Shown: positions 16,576 through 24,244 of the stretch, piece after piece
Numbering within the stretch: position 1 is the stretch's first letter
Layout of the letters: every line of letters begins with the position of its first letter
DNA from: Microbacterium sp. LWH11-1.2
GTDB lineage: Bacteria > Actinomycetota > Actinomycetes > Actinomycetales > Microbacteriaceae
Reading direction: 5' to 3'
Length of the DNA stretch: 64,000 nt
NCBI RefSeq assembly: GCF_038397745.1
Contig: NZ_CP151636.1
Coordinates: 2,108,001-2,172,000 of the forward strand
Position numbers and translations under genes: made by a program
The notes under the pieces: generated by a model
Told to the model about the DNA's origin: nothing
What the model saw: the letters and a program-made list of their open reading frames with translations, nothing else
The model's database searches: none

Positions 16576-17207
16576 GGAAGAGGCTCCTCGCCGTTCTCGG
16601 CGCGATCGCCGCGGCGGTGCTCCTGGCGCCGACGGCGGCATGGGCGGCTCCGACCACCCAGGTGATCCAGGGCGACGTTCTCCGTCTCGTGTCGGTCGCG
16701 GACTGGGACGCCGCCTCGAGTCTGCTGCCTGGTGTCCCGGTGCAGTGGGACGTCGAGGTGAGCGCGGATGCGCCCGACCCCGGCATCGTCCGGATCGGCG
16801 TGAGCGCGACCGGATCGGCGACGCTGCTGCTCGACGTCTCCCTCTGCGCGACCGCCTGGCGTGCCGGAGGCTGCCCGGGAGGCGCGACCGTTCTGAGGAC
16901 CGACTGGAGCATTCCCCGCGACGGTGCGCAGGTCGGGCTCACCGAGATCACCGACACGGAGATCGCGTATCTCCGGCTCGCGATCACGCTCGATCCGGCG
17001 GATGTCGAGGGCAGCACCGACATCCGCGTGCACGCGCAAGGGGCGGGAGAGTCCGCGGTCGTCGGACCCGACGGTGGCCTTGCGACGACGGGACCCGCAC
17101 CGCTCGCGCCCTGGGCCTGGGCGGGAGGCACGCTGCTGATCCTGGGGGGCGCTGTCCTCGTGATCATCCGCCGACGCGCCCGGCGCGACGCGAGGGACGG
17201 CGCATGA
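16572..17207 (+). CDS. Exported protein with LAXTG-type cell-wall sorting signal
   Basis: A 211-residue protein with an N-terminal signal peptide (KRLLAVLGAIAAAVLLAPTAAWA) and a beta-rich middle part containing two cysteines (SLCATAWRAGGCPG). The C terminus has the full sorting-signal layout: LATTG, a hydrophobic helix (WAWAGGTLLILGGAVLVII) and the positive tail RRRARRDAR. LATTG fits LAXTG, the motif known for class E sortases of actinobacteria, so covalent attachment to peptidoglycan is likely. No sortase gene is in the window. Its position between the signal peptidase and another exported protein suggests it anchors the TasA-like material to the wall; that is inference. Confidence 0.8.
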   Translation: MRKRLLAVLGAIAAAVLLAPTAAWAAPTTQVIQGDVLRLVSVADWDAASSLLPGVPVQWDVEVSADAPDPGIVRIGVSATGSATLLLDVSLCATAWRAGGCPGGATVLRTDWSIPRDGAQVGLTEITDTEIAYLRLAITLDPADVEGSTDIRVHAQGAGESAVVGPDGGLATTGPAPLAPWAWAGGTLLILGGAVLVIIRRRARRDARDGA

Positions 17208-17779
17208 TGTCGCGCGGAAGGCGACGGATGCTGGCCGGAGTCGCAGGCCTCTCCGTCCTGGCCGGGCTCGCGATCCTGCCCTCGGCGGAGATGACGGCCG
17301 CGCAGTTCACCGACAGCGAGTACGCGTCGTCGACGGTCACCGCTCTCAAACTGCTCCCGCCCGTCGTGGAGCCGCTGCCAGGGGGACTGACCTGTCCGAA
17401 TCCGCTGAGCACCCTCCTGGGCGGCACGGCCCTGACGATCAAATGGAGGTGGCCGACGACCGTCGGAGACTATCCGGCGACGTCCGCCCTCAACGTGTTT
17501 CTCACGGGAGCCGCTGACGGGACGGGAGGGAGCACAGTCGCTCCCGGAACGGCCGCCGGTGGCGTGTACACGACATCCGTGAGCAAGGGTGTGCTGGACG
17601 GGCTCCTGGGCGGTCTCGGCTTCCTGCTCGGGGGAGGCTCGTACGTCGTCTACTTCGGCACATCCTGGGTGACACCCGGGGGGATCACCTGGCGCTCGCC
17701 GCAGAAGGTGAAGATCACGGTCACGTACGCGTCGATCCTCGCCGGCGGCGCGACCACCTGCACGTTCACGACCGTCTAG
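17204..17779 (+). CDS. Exported TasA-like operon protein
   Basis: A 191-residue protein overlapping the previous gene through ATGA. The N terminus SRGRRRMLAGVAGLSVLAGLAILPSAEMTAAQFTDSEYASSTVTA keeps the pattern of the two TasA-like proteins (hydrophobic helix, then AAQFTDSEYA in place of AAWNDSEFA), so it is probably another signal-peptidase client. The mature part is Gly-rich with one Cys pair (GGLTCPNP near the start and TTCTFTTV at the very end). No known enzymatic motif is seen. It closes the operon, which converges with the next gene at 17785. Confidence 0.75.
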   Translation: MMSRGRRRMLAGVAGLSVLAGLAILPSAEMTAAQFTDSEYASSTVTALKLLPPVVEPLPGGLTCPNPLSTLLGGTALTIKWRWPTTVGDYPATSALNVFLTGAADGTGGSTVAPGTAAGGVYTTSVSKGVLDGLLGGLGFLLGGGSYVVYFGTSWVTPGGITWRSPQKVKITVTYASILAGGATTCTFTTV

Positions 17780-17784
17780 GGGTG

Positions 17785-18465
17785 TCAGTCCGCCAGTGCC
17801 AGGGCGCGGAACGCGTCGCGCTCGCGCAGCTGCTCGCGGCGGCTGGCCGCGGCATCCGCGATGCGGGTCGGCGGCTGCTGTCCGGTGGTGCGTCGGTAGA
17901 GCTCGTCGATCAGGTCGGTCGCGAGTCCGATGAGCTTCGCGATCTCGCGGTCGTCCCGATCGATCCAGACGCAGCGGGGCTCATCGTGGATGGGCGAGAA
18001 GTCCTCGTGCTGCTCCCAGACGAACAGCGTGCGCTCCGCGCCCAGCACGTGCTGCTGCCACCACACCTGGCGCAGGTAGGTTCGAGGGATGCCGCTCCAC
18101 GGCTTGTTGGTCGTCTTGATCTCGGCGAGCTTCACCCGCCCGGCGGCGTCGACGGCGATGCCGTCCGGCGTGGCCAGGTGCCGGTGCTCGACCTCGGCGC
18201 GGAACAGCGCCGAGGAGGGGAGGATGCCGTGGGTCGCTGCTACCCAGGCGGCGATCTCGGGCTCGCGACGGCGCCCGTGGTCGGTGTAGGCGTTGCCGCC
18301 GAAGCGGGGACCGCCCCCGAGCTTGGCGTCGGCGGCGCGCGAGATCGACTTCTCGCTGGTGAGCCCGGCGACGTCGGTCGCGGTGATGCCGCGGGACCGT
18401 GCTCGCATCCACGCCACCCTGTCGCGCGAGTCCGCGACGATGCGTGCGGCGAGTTCGGGGTTCAC
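17785..18465 (-). CDS. YqaJ-type viral recombinase/exonuclease-family nuclease
   Basis: A 226-residue protein resembling the YqaJ/lambda-exonuclease family of PD-(D/E)xK nucleases. Conserved pieces are RSRGITATDVAGL near the N terminus, GRRREPEIAAWVA (the Glu), LATPDGIAV (the metal-binding Asp) and LAEIKTTNKPW (the E-x-K). Such nucleases degrade duplex ends to leave single strands for recombination. In this genome the gene stands alone with no RecT-like annealing protein or phage gene nearby, so it is a chromosomal member, not an obvious prophage remnant. Confidence 0.8.
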   Translation of the reverse strand: MNPELAARIVADSRDRVAWMRARSRGITATDVAGLTSEKSISRAADAKLGGGPRFGGNAYTDHGRRREPEIAAWVAATHGILPSSALFRAEVEHRHLATPDGIAVDAAGRVKLAEIKTTNKPWSGIPRTYLRQVWWQQHVLGAERTLFVWEQHEDFSPIHDEPRCVWIDRDDREIAKLIGLATDLIDELYRRTTGQQPPTRIADAAASRREQLRERDAFRALALAD

Positions 18466-18538
18466 TCCTCGACCCTAACCCCGTCCGCCGACGCTGCGGT
18501 CCGTACACGCCGCACCGCGGTCGCTCGGCGGGATTGCG

Positions 18539-19900
18539 TCAGTGCGAGGGCCAGGAGGCGGGACCGGAGGAGCCGGCGCCGTACTCCTCGAGCGGCACGT
18601 CGCCATCGCGCCACGCCTGCAGGATCGGAGCGACGATGCGCCAGCACTGCTCGGCCGCGTCTCCGCGGACGGCCAGCAGGGGATCGCCGTCGAGGACGCC
18701 GGACAGCACCTCGGCGTAGGCCTTGAGGGCGCCCTCGCCGAGCTCCGCCGAGAGCGTCGCCCGCTCCAGCTCGAAGGGATCCTCCGCCGCGTTGAGATTC
18801 AGCTCGAGAGACATGCGGTCGGGACCGAGGGAGAAGCGCAGGATCGCGCCGTCGGCCGTTCCGGTGAGACCGGCGGGCACGTGCCGCACCGGCCGGAACC
18901 GCACCACGATCTCGGTCGCGGGCTCGCCGAGCGCCTTGCCCGAGCGGAGCCGGAACGGCACGCCGGCCCAGCGGGAGTTGCGCACCTCGAAGGTCGCCTC
19001 GGCGAGCGTCTCGGTCTCCCTGGCCGGGTCCACTCCGGGCTCGTCGACGTACGAGGGCTTGTCCACGCCGTCGACGCTTCCTGCCGTGTAGCGGGCGCGG
19101 CGCGTCGTGGCCACGGGATCGTCGTCCCAGACGAAGGTCGCCCGCAGCACCGCCCCGGTCGCCTCGCGGAAGTCGACCTCGTCGAGCGTGGCGGGCTCCT
19201 CCATGGCGAGCACGGCGAGGACCTGCAGCAGGTGGCTCTGGATCATGTCGACCAGGGCGCCGGCGGAGTCGTAGTACCCGGCGCGGCCTTCCAGTGCGAG
19301 CCGCTCGTCGTAGACGATGCTCACCGATTCGATGCTCTCGGCGGACCAGAGCGGTTCGAGGATGCGGTTGGCGAAGCGAGCGCCCAGCAGGTTCAGTGTC
19401 GTCGACCGGCCGAGGAAATGGTCGACCCGGAACACCTGACTCTCCGGCACGAGCGCCGTCAGCGTGCGGTTCAGTGCGCGGGCGCCGGCCTCATCGGTGC
19501 CGAAGGGCTTCTCCATCACCAGCATCGCTCCGGCCGGCAGCATGTCGGGCGTCATCGCCGCCACGGATGCCGCGGCGATCGACGGCGGCACGGCGAAGTA
19601 GAGGGCGACCTGGCCCGAGCACTCCTTCAGCAGTGCGCGCAGGTCGTCGGGCTGCGTGATGTCGGTCTTGCGATACGTCACGTCGACGCGGGATGCCGCA
19701 TCCTCGGCGTCCATCGTCGCGAACGACTTCCGGACGACGTCCTCGAGGTCGGCATCCGTCCAGTCCTCCCGGTCGGCGCCGATGAGATGGACCACGCGGG
19801 AGGGCTCGCGGACGAGCAGCTGCCCGAGGGCGGGCAGCAGGAGGCGGGAGGCGAGATCGCCACCGGCCCCGAAGATCACCAGCGTCGTCGCATCGGTCAT
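18539..19900 (-). CDS. zwf: Glucose-6-phosphate dehydrogenase
   Basis: A 453-residue enzyme. The N-terminal nucleotide-binding motif is FGAGGDLASRLLLPALGQL and the substrate-binding, catalytic motif is RVDHFLGRSTTLNLLGARFAN (RxDHxLG). EKPFGTD precedes it and RSGKALGEPATEIVVRF follows. It oxidises glucose-6-phosphate to 6-phosphogluconolactone and makes NADPH. It is shorter than most Zwf proteins (about 480-510 residues) and lies away from tal/opcA-type genes, so it may be a second, specialised copy. It is divergent from the GH15 gene. Confidence 0.9.
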   Translation of the reverse strand: MTDATTLVIFGAGGDLASRLLLPALGQLLVREPSRVVHLIGADREDWTDADLEDVVRKSFATMDAEDAASRVDVTYRKTDITQPDDLRALLKECSGQVALYFAVPPSIAAASVAAMTPDMLPAGAMLVMEKPFGTDEAGARALNRTLTALVPESQVFRVDHFLGRSTTLNLLGARFANRILEPLWSAESIESVSIVYDERLALEGRAGYYDSAGALVDMIQSHLLQVLAVLAMEEPATLDEVDFREATGAVLRATFVWDDDPVATTRRARYTAGSVDGVDKPSYVDEPGVDPARETETLAEATFEVRNSRWAGVPFRLRSGKALGEPATEIVVRFRPVRHVPAGLTGTADGAILRFSLGPDRMSLELNLNAAEDPFELERATLSAELGEGALKAYAEVLSGVLDGDPLLAVRGDAAEQCWRIVAPILQAWRDGDVPLEEYGAGSSGPASWPSH

Positions 19901-19946
19901 GGTCCCACCGTAACCGCTCCACAGCCGGCCATGTCAGACTCGGGCG

Positions 19947-21737
19947 ATGCCTGCTCCGATCGAGGATTACGCCCTTCTCAGCGACTGCCGCACCGGCGCG
20001 CTGGTCTCCCGCGACGGGAGCATCGACTGGCTCTGCCTTCCCCGCTTCGATGCGCCGTCGCTGTTCGGAGCGCTCCTCGGGGAGCCGGGCAACGGACGCT
20101 GGAGCCTCCGTCCCACCGACGACACGGCCGTGCCGCATCGGCACTACATCTCCGACACGTTCCTCCTCGTCACCCGCTGGGAGACGGCGAGCGGCGTCGC
20201 GGAGGTGCAGGAGTTCCTACCGCTCCACCCGACGCGCACGGATGTCGTGCGACGGATCGTCGGCATCTCCGGGCAGGTCGAGTTCGCCACCGAGTTGCGG
20301 CTGCACTTCGACTACTCCCGGCGGCTGCCCTGGGTGCGCCAGGTCGGAACGCGCGAGGAGCCGGCACTCCGCGCGACCGCGGGGCCGGATGCCGTGATCG
20401 TGCGGGGTCTGCAGCTCGTCGCCGAGGATCACGTGCACCGAGGGACGGTGACGCTCGGCGCGGGGGAGCACCGGGACCTGGTGCTCAGCTGGTTCCCCTC
20501 GCACGAGCATCCGCCCCGACCGCTCGACGTCGAGGACGCGATCGCCGGCACCCGCGCCTGGTGGCAGGGATGGGCGAGCGGCATCGAGCACGACGGTCCG
20601 TATCGCGCGGAGGTCGTCCGATCGCTGCTGGTCCTCCGCGCGCTGACGAACAGGGACACCGGCGGCATCGTCGCCGCGGCCACGACCTCGCTTCCCGAGC
20701 AGTTCGGCGGCTCGCGCAACTGGGACTACCGCTTCGTCTGGCTGAGGGATGCCGCGCTGACGCTGGAGGCGCTCATCGCCCACGGATTCCTCGACGAGGC
20801 GCACGACTGGCGGCGCTGGCTGCTCCGCGCGGTCGCCGGCGAGCCGGCCGAGGTGCAGATCATGTACGGGATCGCGGGGGAGCGCGACCTGATGGAACGC
20901 GAGATGCCGAGTCTTCCCGGCTACGACGGCGCGGCCCCTGTGCGCATCGGGAACGGCGCCGTCGATCAGTACCAGGGTGACGTCGTCGGCGAGGTGCTGG
21001 TCGCCCTGGAAGCGGCGAGGATCGCCGGACTCGGCGAGGGAGACTTCTCCTGGCCGCTGCAGCGGGCGCTCATCGAGCACGTGATCGCGTCGCTCGATCG
21101 TCCGGACAACGGAATCTGGGAGATCCGCGGCGAACCACGGTGGTTCACCCACTCGCGCGTCATGATGTGGGCGGCCGTGGACAGGGGCGTCCGCGCCGTG
21201 CGGGAGCACGGCCTCTCCGGCGACGCGGACCGGTGGGAGCGGACCCGCGACGATCTGCGACGCGAGATCGACCGTCGCGGGGTGCATGCCGACGGCCACT
21301 TCGTGCAGCACTACGACTCGGCCGAGGTCGACGCCTCGCTCCTGGTGCTCCCGCAGGTCGGATACTGCGCGCCCGACGACCCGCGGATGCTGCGGACCGT
21401 GGAGCAGATCGAGCGCACCCTGCTCGAGGACGGGCTGCTGCTGCGCTACCGCACGGAGTCCGGAGTCGACGGCCTCGCCGGCGGGGAGCATCCGTTCCTC
21501 GCCTGCAGCTTCTGGCTCGTCGAGCAGTACGCCGCGACCGGGCGCATCGACGAGGCGGGTGCGCTGATGGAGCGTCTGCTCACGATGACGAACGACCTCG
21601 GACTCCTCTCGGAGGAGTACGACGTGACGAACGCGCGCCAGGCCGGGAACACGCCGCAGGCGCTCTCGCACCTCAGCCTCATCCGCGCCGCCGACGCCCT
21701 GGCCGGACATCGCGGACGTGCGGCCGATCGCCGCTGA
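19947..21737 (+). CDS. Glycoside hydrolase family 15 protein (trehalase/glucoamylase-like)
   Basis: A 596-residue cytoplasmic protein. It begins with the GH15 hallmark IEDYALLSDCRTGALVSRDGSIDWLCLPRFD. The catalytic (alpha/alpha)6-barrel segments follow: GGSRNWDYRFVWLRDAALTLEAL, GNGAVDQYQGDVVGEVL and, near the end, LLSEEYDVTNARQAGNTPQALSHLSLI, where the SEE(Y) glutamates lie at the catalytic-base position. Actinobacterial members with this architecture include trehalases, so hydrolysis of trehalose or an alpha-glucan fragment is likely. No signal peptide is present. Confidence 0.88.
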   Translation: MPAPIEDYALLSDCRTGALVSRDGSIDWLCLPRFDAPSLFGALLGEPGNGRWSLRPTDDTAVPHRHYISDTFLLVTRWETASGVAEVQEFLPLHPTRTDVVRRIVGISGQVEFATELRLHFDYSRRLPWVRQVGTREEPALRATAGPDAVIVRGLQLVAEDHVHRGTVTLGAGEHRDLVLSWFPSHEHPPRPLDVEDAIAGTRAWWQGWASGIEHDGPYRAEVVRSLLVLRALTNRDTGGIVAAATTSLPEQFGGSRNWDYRFVWLRDAALTLEALIAHGFLDEAHDWRRWLLRAVAGEPAEVQIMYGIAGERDLMEREMPSLPGYDGAAPVRIGNGAVDQYQGDVVGEVLVALEAARIAGLGEGDFSWPLQRALIEHVIASLDRPDNGIWEIRGEPRWFTHSRVMMWAAVDRGVRAVREHGLSGDADRWERTRDDLRREIDRRGVHADGHFVQHYDSAEVDASLLVLPQVGYCAPDDPRMLRTVEQIERTLLEDGLLLRYRTESGVDGLAGGEHPFLACSFWLVEQYAATGRIDEAGALMERLLTMTNDLGLLSEEYDVTNARQAGNTPQALSHLSLIRAADALAGHRGRAADRR

Positions 21738-21963
21738 TTTGGGGGACGGCGGCCGGTGAGGTAGCCTTGTCGTAACCGAAGACCGCTGGTCATCGTCGTG
21801 CGTGCGAACGCGAGGCGATCGAAGCTCTGCTCAGCAGGGGCCCGCGCAGGACACGAACTTCTCGAAGCTCCGTGCGCTTGCGCCGGAGCTTCTTTCTTTT
21901 GCAGGGGGTCCGAGGCCGGCGCCCCACCACCGTGCGGCGCCACGTACACACCAAGGAGTGACC
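21738..21963 (+). promoter_or_regulatory. rplJ leader region
   Basis: A 226-base untranslated stretch before rplJ. It contains a TAGCCT-like -10 near 21762, a structured leader of the L10-leader type and an intrinsic-terminator-like hairpin. A classical ribosome site (AAGGAGTG) lies just before the rplJ ATG. Confidence 0.6.
21864..21900 (+). terminator. Attenuator hairpin in the rplJ leader
   Basis: GAAGCTCCG-T-GCGC-TT-GCGC-CGGAGCTTC forms a 13-bp stem with one bulged T, followed directly by TTTCTTTT. It is the only hairpin in the window with a clear T-tract, and it lies upstream of rplJ rather than after a gene. It fits the L10-leader attenuator of Gram-positive rplJL operons, where L10 (with L12) binding to the leader favours termination. 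Confidence 0.8.
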
Positions 21964-22452
21964 ATGGCGCAGAAGGATGCATCGGTCGCCGAGCTCACGA
22001 AGTCATTCGAGAACTCGAACGCCGTCCTGCTGACCGAGTACCGCGGTCTGACGGTTGCCCAGCTCAAGGAGCTGCGCAACAGCATCCGTCAGGACGCCGA
22101 GTACGCCGTGGTGAAGAACACGCTGACCAAGATCGCTGCCAACAAGGCCGGGATCACTGCGCTGGACGACGACCTCAAGGGTCCGTCGGCTGTCGCTTTC
22201 GTGCACGGTGACTTCGTCGCCACCGCCAAGGCTCTGCGTGACTTCGCCAAGGCCAACCCGCTTCTCGTGATCAAGTCCGGCGTCTTCGAGGGCAACGCCC
22301 TCTCCGCCGACGAGGTCAACAAGTACGCCGCGCTGGAGAGCCGTGAGGTTCTGCTGGCGAAGGCTGCGGGCATGATGAAGGCGACGATGGGCAAGGCTGC
22401 CGCCACCATCGACGCGCTTCGCGAAAAGCTGGAGACCGCTGAGGCCGCGTAA
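21964..22452 (+). CDS. rplJ: 50S ribosomal protein L10
   Basis: A 162-residue protein. Diagnostic parts are [25 protein letters not shown] at the N terminus, [17 protein letters not shown] and [22 protein letters not shown]; the C-terminal helix binds L7/L12 dimers. L10 anchors the ribosomal stalk and regulates its own operon through the leader. ATG 21964 follows AAGGAGTG. rplL follows after 47 bases. Confidence 0.98.
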   Translation: MAQKDASVAELTKSFENSNAVLLTEYRGLTVAQLKELRNSIRQDAEYAVVKNTLTKIAANKAGITALDDDLKGPSAVAFVHGDFVATAKALRDFAKANPLLVIKSGVFEGNALSADEVNKYAALESREVLLAKAAGMMKATMGKAAATIDALREKLETAEAA

Positions 22453-22499
22453 GCGTCCGGCGATCTTTTTCACAAACCCCATCTATTAGGAGATACATC

Positions 22500-22883
22500 A
22501 TGGCGAAGCTTTCCACTGAGGAGCTGCTCGAGCAGTTCGCTGGCCTGACCCTCGTCGAGCTCAACGACTTCGTGAAGGCGTTCGAGGAGAAGTTCGAGGT
22601 CACCGCTGCTGCACCCGTCGCCGTTGCCGGCGCTGCGGGCGCGGGTGGCGCTGCCGAGGCCGAGGAGGAGAAGGACTCGTTCGACGTCATCCTCGAGGCT
22701 GCCGGCGACAAGAAGATCCAGGTCATCAAGACGGTCCGCGAGCTCACCTCGCTGGGTCTCGGCGAGGCCAAGGCCGTCGTCGACGGTGCTCCCAAGGCCG
22801 TGCTCGAGGGCGCGAACAAGGAAGCCGCCGAGAAGGCCAAGGCTGCTCTCGAAGAGGCAGGCGCCACGGTTACCCTCAAGTAA
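22500..22883 (+). CDS. rplL: 50S ribosomal protein L7/L12
   Basis: A 127-residue protein with the N-terminal dimerisation domain ([29 protein letters not shown]), an Ala/Gly hinge and the C-terminal factor-binding domain ([45 protein letters not shown]). It recruits translation GTPases. TAGGAGATACATC precedes the ATG. A strong terminator follows. Confidence 0.98.
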   Translation: MAKLSTEELLEQFAGLTLVELNDFVKAFEEKFEVTAAAPVAVAGAAGAGGAAEAEEEKDSFDVILEAAGDKKIQVIKTVRELTSLGLGEAKAVVDGAPKAVLEGANKEAAEKAKAALEEAGATVTLK

Positions 22884-22906
22884 TCACCGCGTCTCCACGC
22901 TTCATC

Positions 22907-22934
22907 GAAGGCCCCGGGTCCGCCCGGGGCCTTC
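22907..22934 (+). terminator. rplL terminator
   Basis: GAAGGCCCCGGG and CCCGGGGCCTTC form a perfect 12-bp stem around TCCG, 23 bases after the rplL stop. It also lies at the 3' end of the converging LacI-type gene, so it may serve both. Confidence 0.9.
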
Positions 22935-22952
22935 GTGCGTCCCTGCCGCGGT

Positions 22953-23957
22953 TCAGCGCGGCGGGGCCGTGGAGCTGCGCACCACGAGAGCGGATGCCGC
23001 GGCGACGTGCTCGAGCGGATCGTCGGGTCGGCTCATCCTCCGGGTGAGCAGTCGCACGGCCTCATGCCCCTGTTCCCTGGGCGACTGGCCGATCGTCGTG
23101 AGGGCGAACATCTCGGCGTGCTCGTGATCGTCGATTCCGACGACGCTCAGCTCGGTCGGCACGGCGATGCCGAGGCGTCGCGCCGCGATCACGGCGCCGA
23201 TCGCGGCTTCGTCGCAGACGCCGACGATGGCGGTCGGACGATGCCGGCGGTCGCCGAGCAGGCCGGCTGCCGCGGTGTATCCGCCGGGCATGGTCGGGGT
23301 CGCGCCGACGACGCGCGCGCGGTCCGCGAGGCCGGCGGTCCGGAGGGCGTCGCGGTAGCCGTCGAGGCGTCGCGCGTCGCCATAGCTCAGCTCTGCCGCA
23401 TCCGTCGACCCGCCCACGAACGCGATGTCCTGGTGGCCCAGCTCGATCAGGTGCTCGGTGGCGATGCGCGCGGCATCCGTGTCGTCGATCGACACGGCGC
23501 TCGACCCCTCGCTGTACGGTCCGACGCTGACGAGGGCGCGCTCCGCGCGCTGCAGTCGTTCCAGCTCCCTCGCGCTGGGCTGGATCCCCACCGCGATGAT
23601 GCCGTCGAACCTCCGGCGGGGGAGCACGTGCTCGAACAGCCGCTCCCTGGTGCGCGAGCCCTCCGGCACGCCGTAGAGCGAGAGGTCGTAGTCGAGCGCG
23701 AACAGGGATTCCTGGATGCCGGCGAGCAGCTCGGCGAAGAACCAGCGATCGACGGGCGGCATGACGACGCCGACCGTCTGCGTGCGTCCGGTCGCCAGGC
23801 TCGTCGCGGAGGAGTGGGCGACGTAGGAGAGCTCGTGCGCGGCATCCGCCACCCGCTGACGCGTCTCGTCCGAGACGTATCCGCGTCCGGTGAGCGCGCG
23901 GCTCGCCGTCGCCTTCGACACGCCGGCACGAGCGGCGACGTCCGCGATCGTGCTCAT
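22953..23957 (-). CDS. LacI-family transcriptional regulator of the adjacent sugar operon
   Basis: A 334-residue LacI-type repressor. The N-terminal helix-turn-helix and hinge are STIADVAARAGVSKATASRALTGRGYVSDETRQRVADAAHELSYVAHSSATSLATGRT. The sugar-binding domain follows (VGVVMPPVDRWFFAELLAGIQE, DGIIAVGIQP, AFVGGSTDAAELSYGDARRLDGYRDAL). ATG 23957 has GAGGAGG upstream. It is divergent from a sugar ABC transporter, and three palindromes with central CG or GC lie in the gap, so local repression is likely. One palindrome matches the cellobiose/beta-glucoside CebR/CelR site. Confidence 0.92.
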   Translation of the reverse strand: MSTIADVAARAGVSKATASRALTGRGYVSDETRQRVADAAHELSYVAHSSATSLATGRTQTVGVVMPPVDRWFFAELLAGIQESLFALDYDLSLYGVPEGSRTRERLFEHVLPRRRFDGIIAVGIQPSARELERLQRAERALVSVGPYSEGSSAVSIDDTDAARIATEHLIELGHQDIAFVGGSTDAAELSYGDARRLDGYRDALRTAGLADRARVVGATPTMPGGYTAAAGLLGDRRHRPTAIVGVCDEAAIGAVIAARRLGIAVPTELSVVGIDDHEHAEMFALTTIGQSPREQGHEAVRLLTRRMSRPDDPLEHVAAASALVVRSSTAPPR

Positions 23958-24046
23958 CGGTCCTCCTCGACCTGTCACGCGGCGATGCGTGCGGCGACGC
24001 GACCGGCGCGTGCCGGGTGACAGCGTAGTCGTTCGGCAGCGGAAAG

Positions 24047-24058
24047 GGAACCGGTTCC
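24047..24058. promoter_or_regulatory. LacI-type palindrome (upstream)
   Basis: GGAACCGGTTCC is a perfect 12-bp palindrome with the central CG of LacI-family operators. It lies between the regulator gene and the transporter promoter. A near-identical sequence occurs at 24171. Confidence 0.55.
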
Positions 24059-24071
24059 ACAACGGAATCGA

Positions 24072-24083
24072 GGGAGCGCTCCC
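24072..24083. promoter_or_regulatory. CebR/CelR-type operator
   Basis: GGGAGCGCTCCC is a perfect palindrome, and its flanks make AGGGAGCGCTCCCA. This matches 13 of 14 bases of the operator known for the actinobacterial cellobiose regulators CebR and CelR (TGGGAGCGCTCCCA). It lies 29 bases upstream of the likely -35 of the sugar transporter. Confidence 0.7.
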
Positions 24084-24111
24084 ATCACACGCCAGGCAGA
24101 GCTGTGAAAGG

Positions 24112-24139
24112 TTGCGAGCTTGTGACCGTTGCTTATTGT
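24112..24139 (+). promoter_or_regulatory. Likely promoter of the sugar ABC transporter
   Basis: TTGCGA and TATTGT are separated by 16 bases. Palindromes lie on both sides (24047-24083 and 24171-24182), as expected for a repressed promoter. Confidence 0.45.
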
Positions 24140-24170
24140 GCCGGGGAGCGGAAGGCCAGTAGGTTGGCCT

Positions 24171-24182
24171 GGAATCGGTTCC
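24171..24182. promoter_or_regulatory. LacI-type near-palindrome (downstream)
   Basis: GGAATCGGTTCC differs at one position from the perfect palindrome at 24047. The centres are 124 bases apart with the promoter in between, which would allow looping by a tetrameric or paired repressor. Confidence 0.45.
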
Positions 24183-24244
24183 CGAACGACGCCGGGGGTG
24201 GCGTCGGGCGAAGCGGGACCCTGTACTCGAAGAGGAGAATTCAC

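Noticed and set aside
17785..18465. Prophage remnant around the YqaJ-type nuclease
   Set aside because: Neighbours are chromosomal metabolic and surface genes; no other phage-like gene or attachment repeat is visible.
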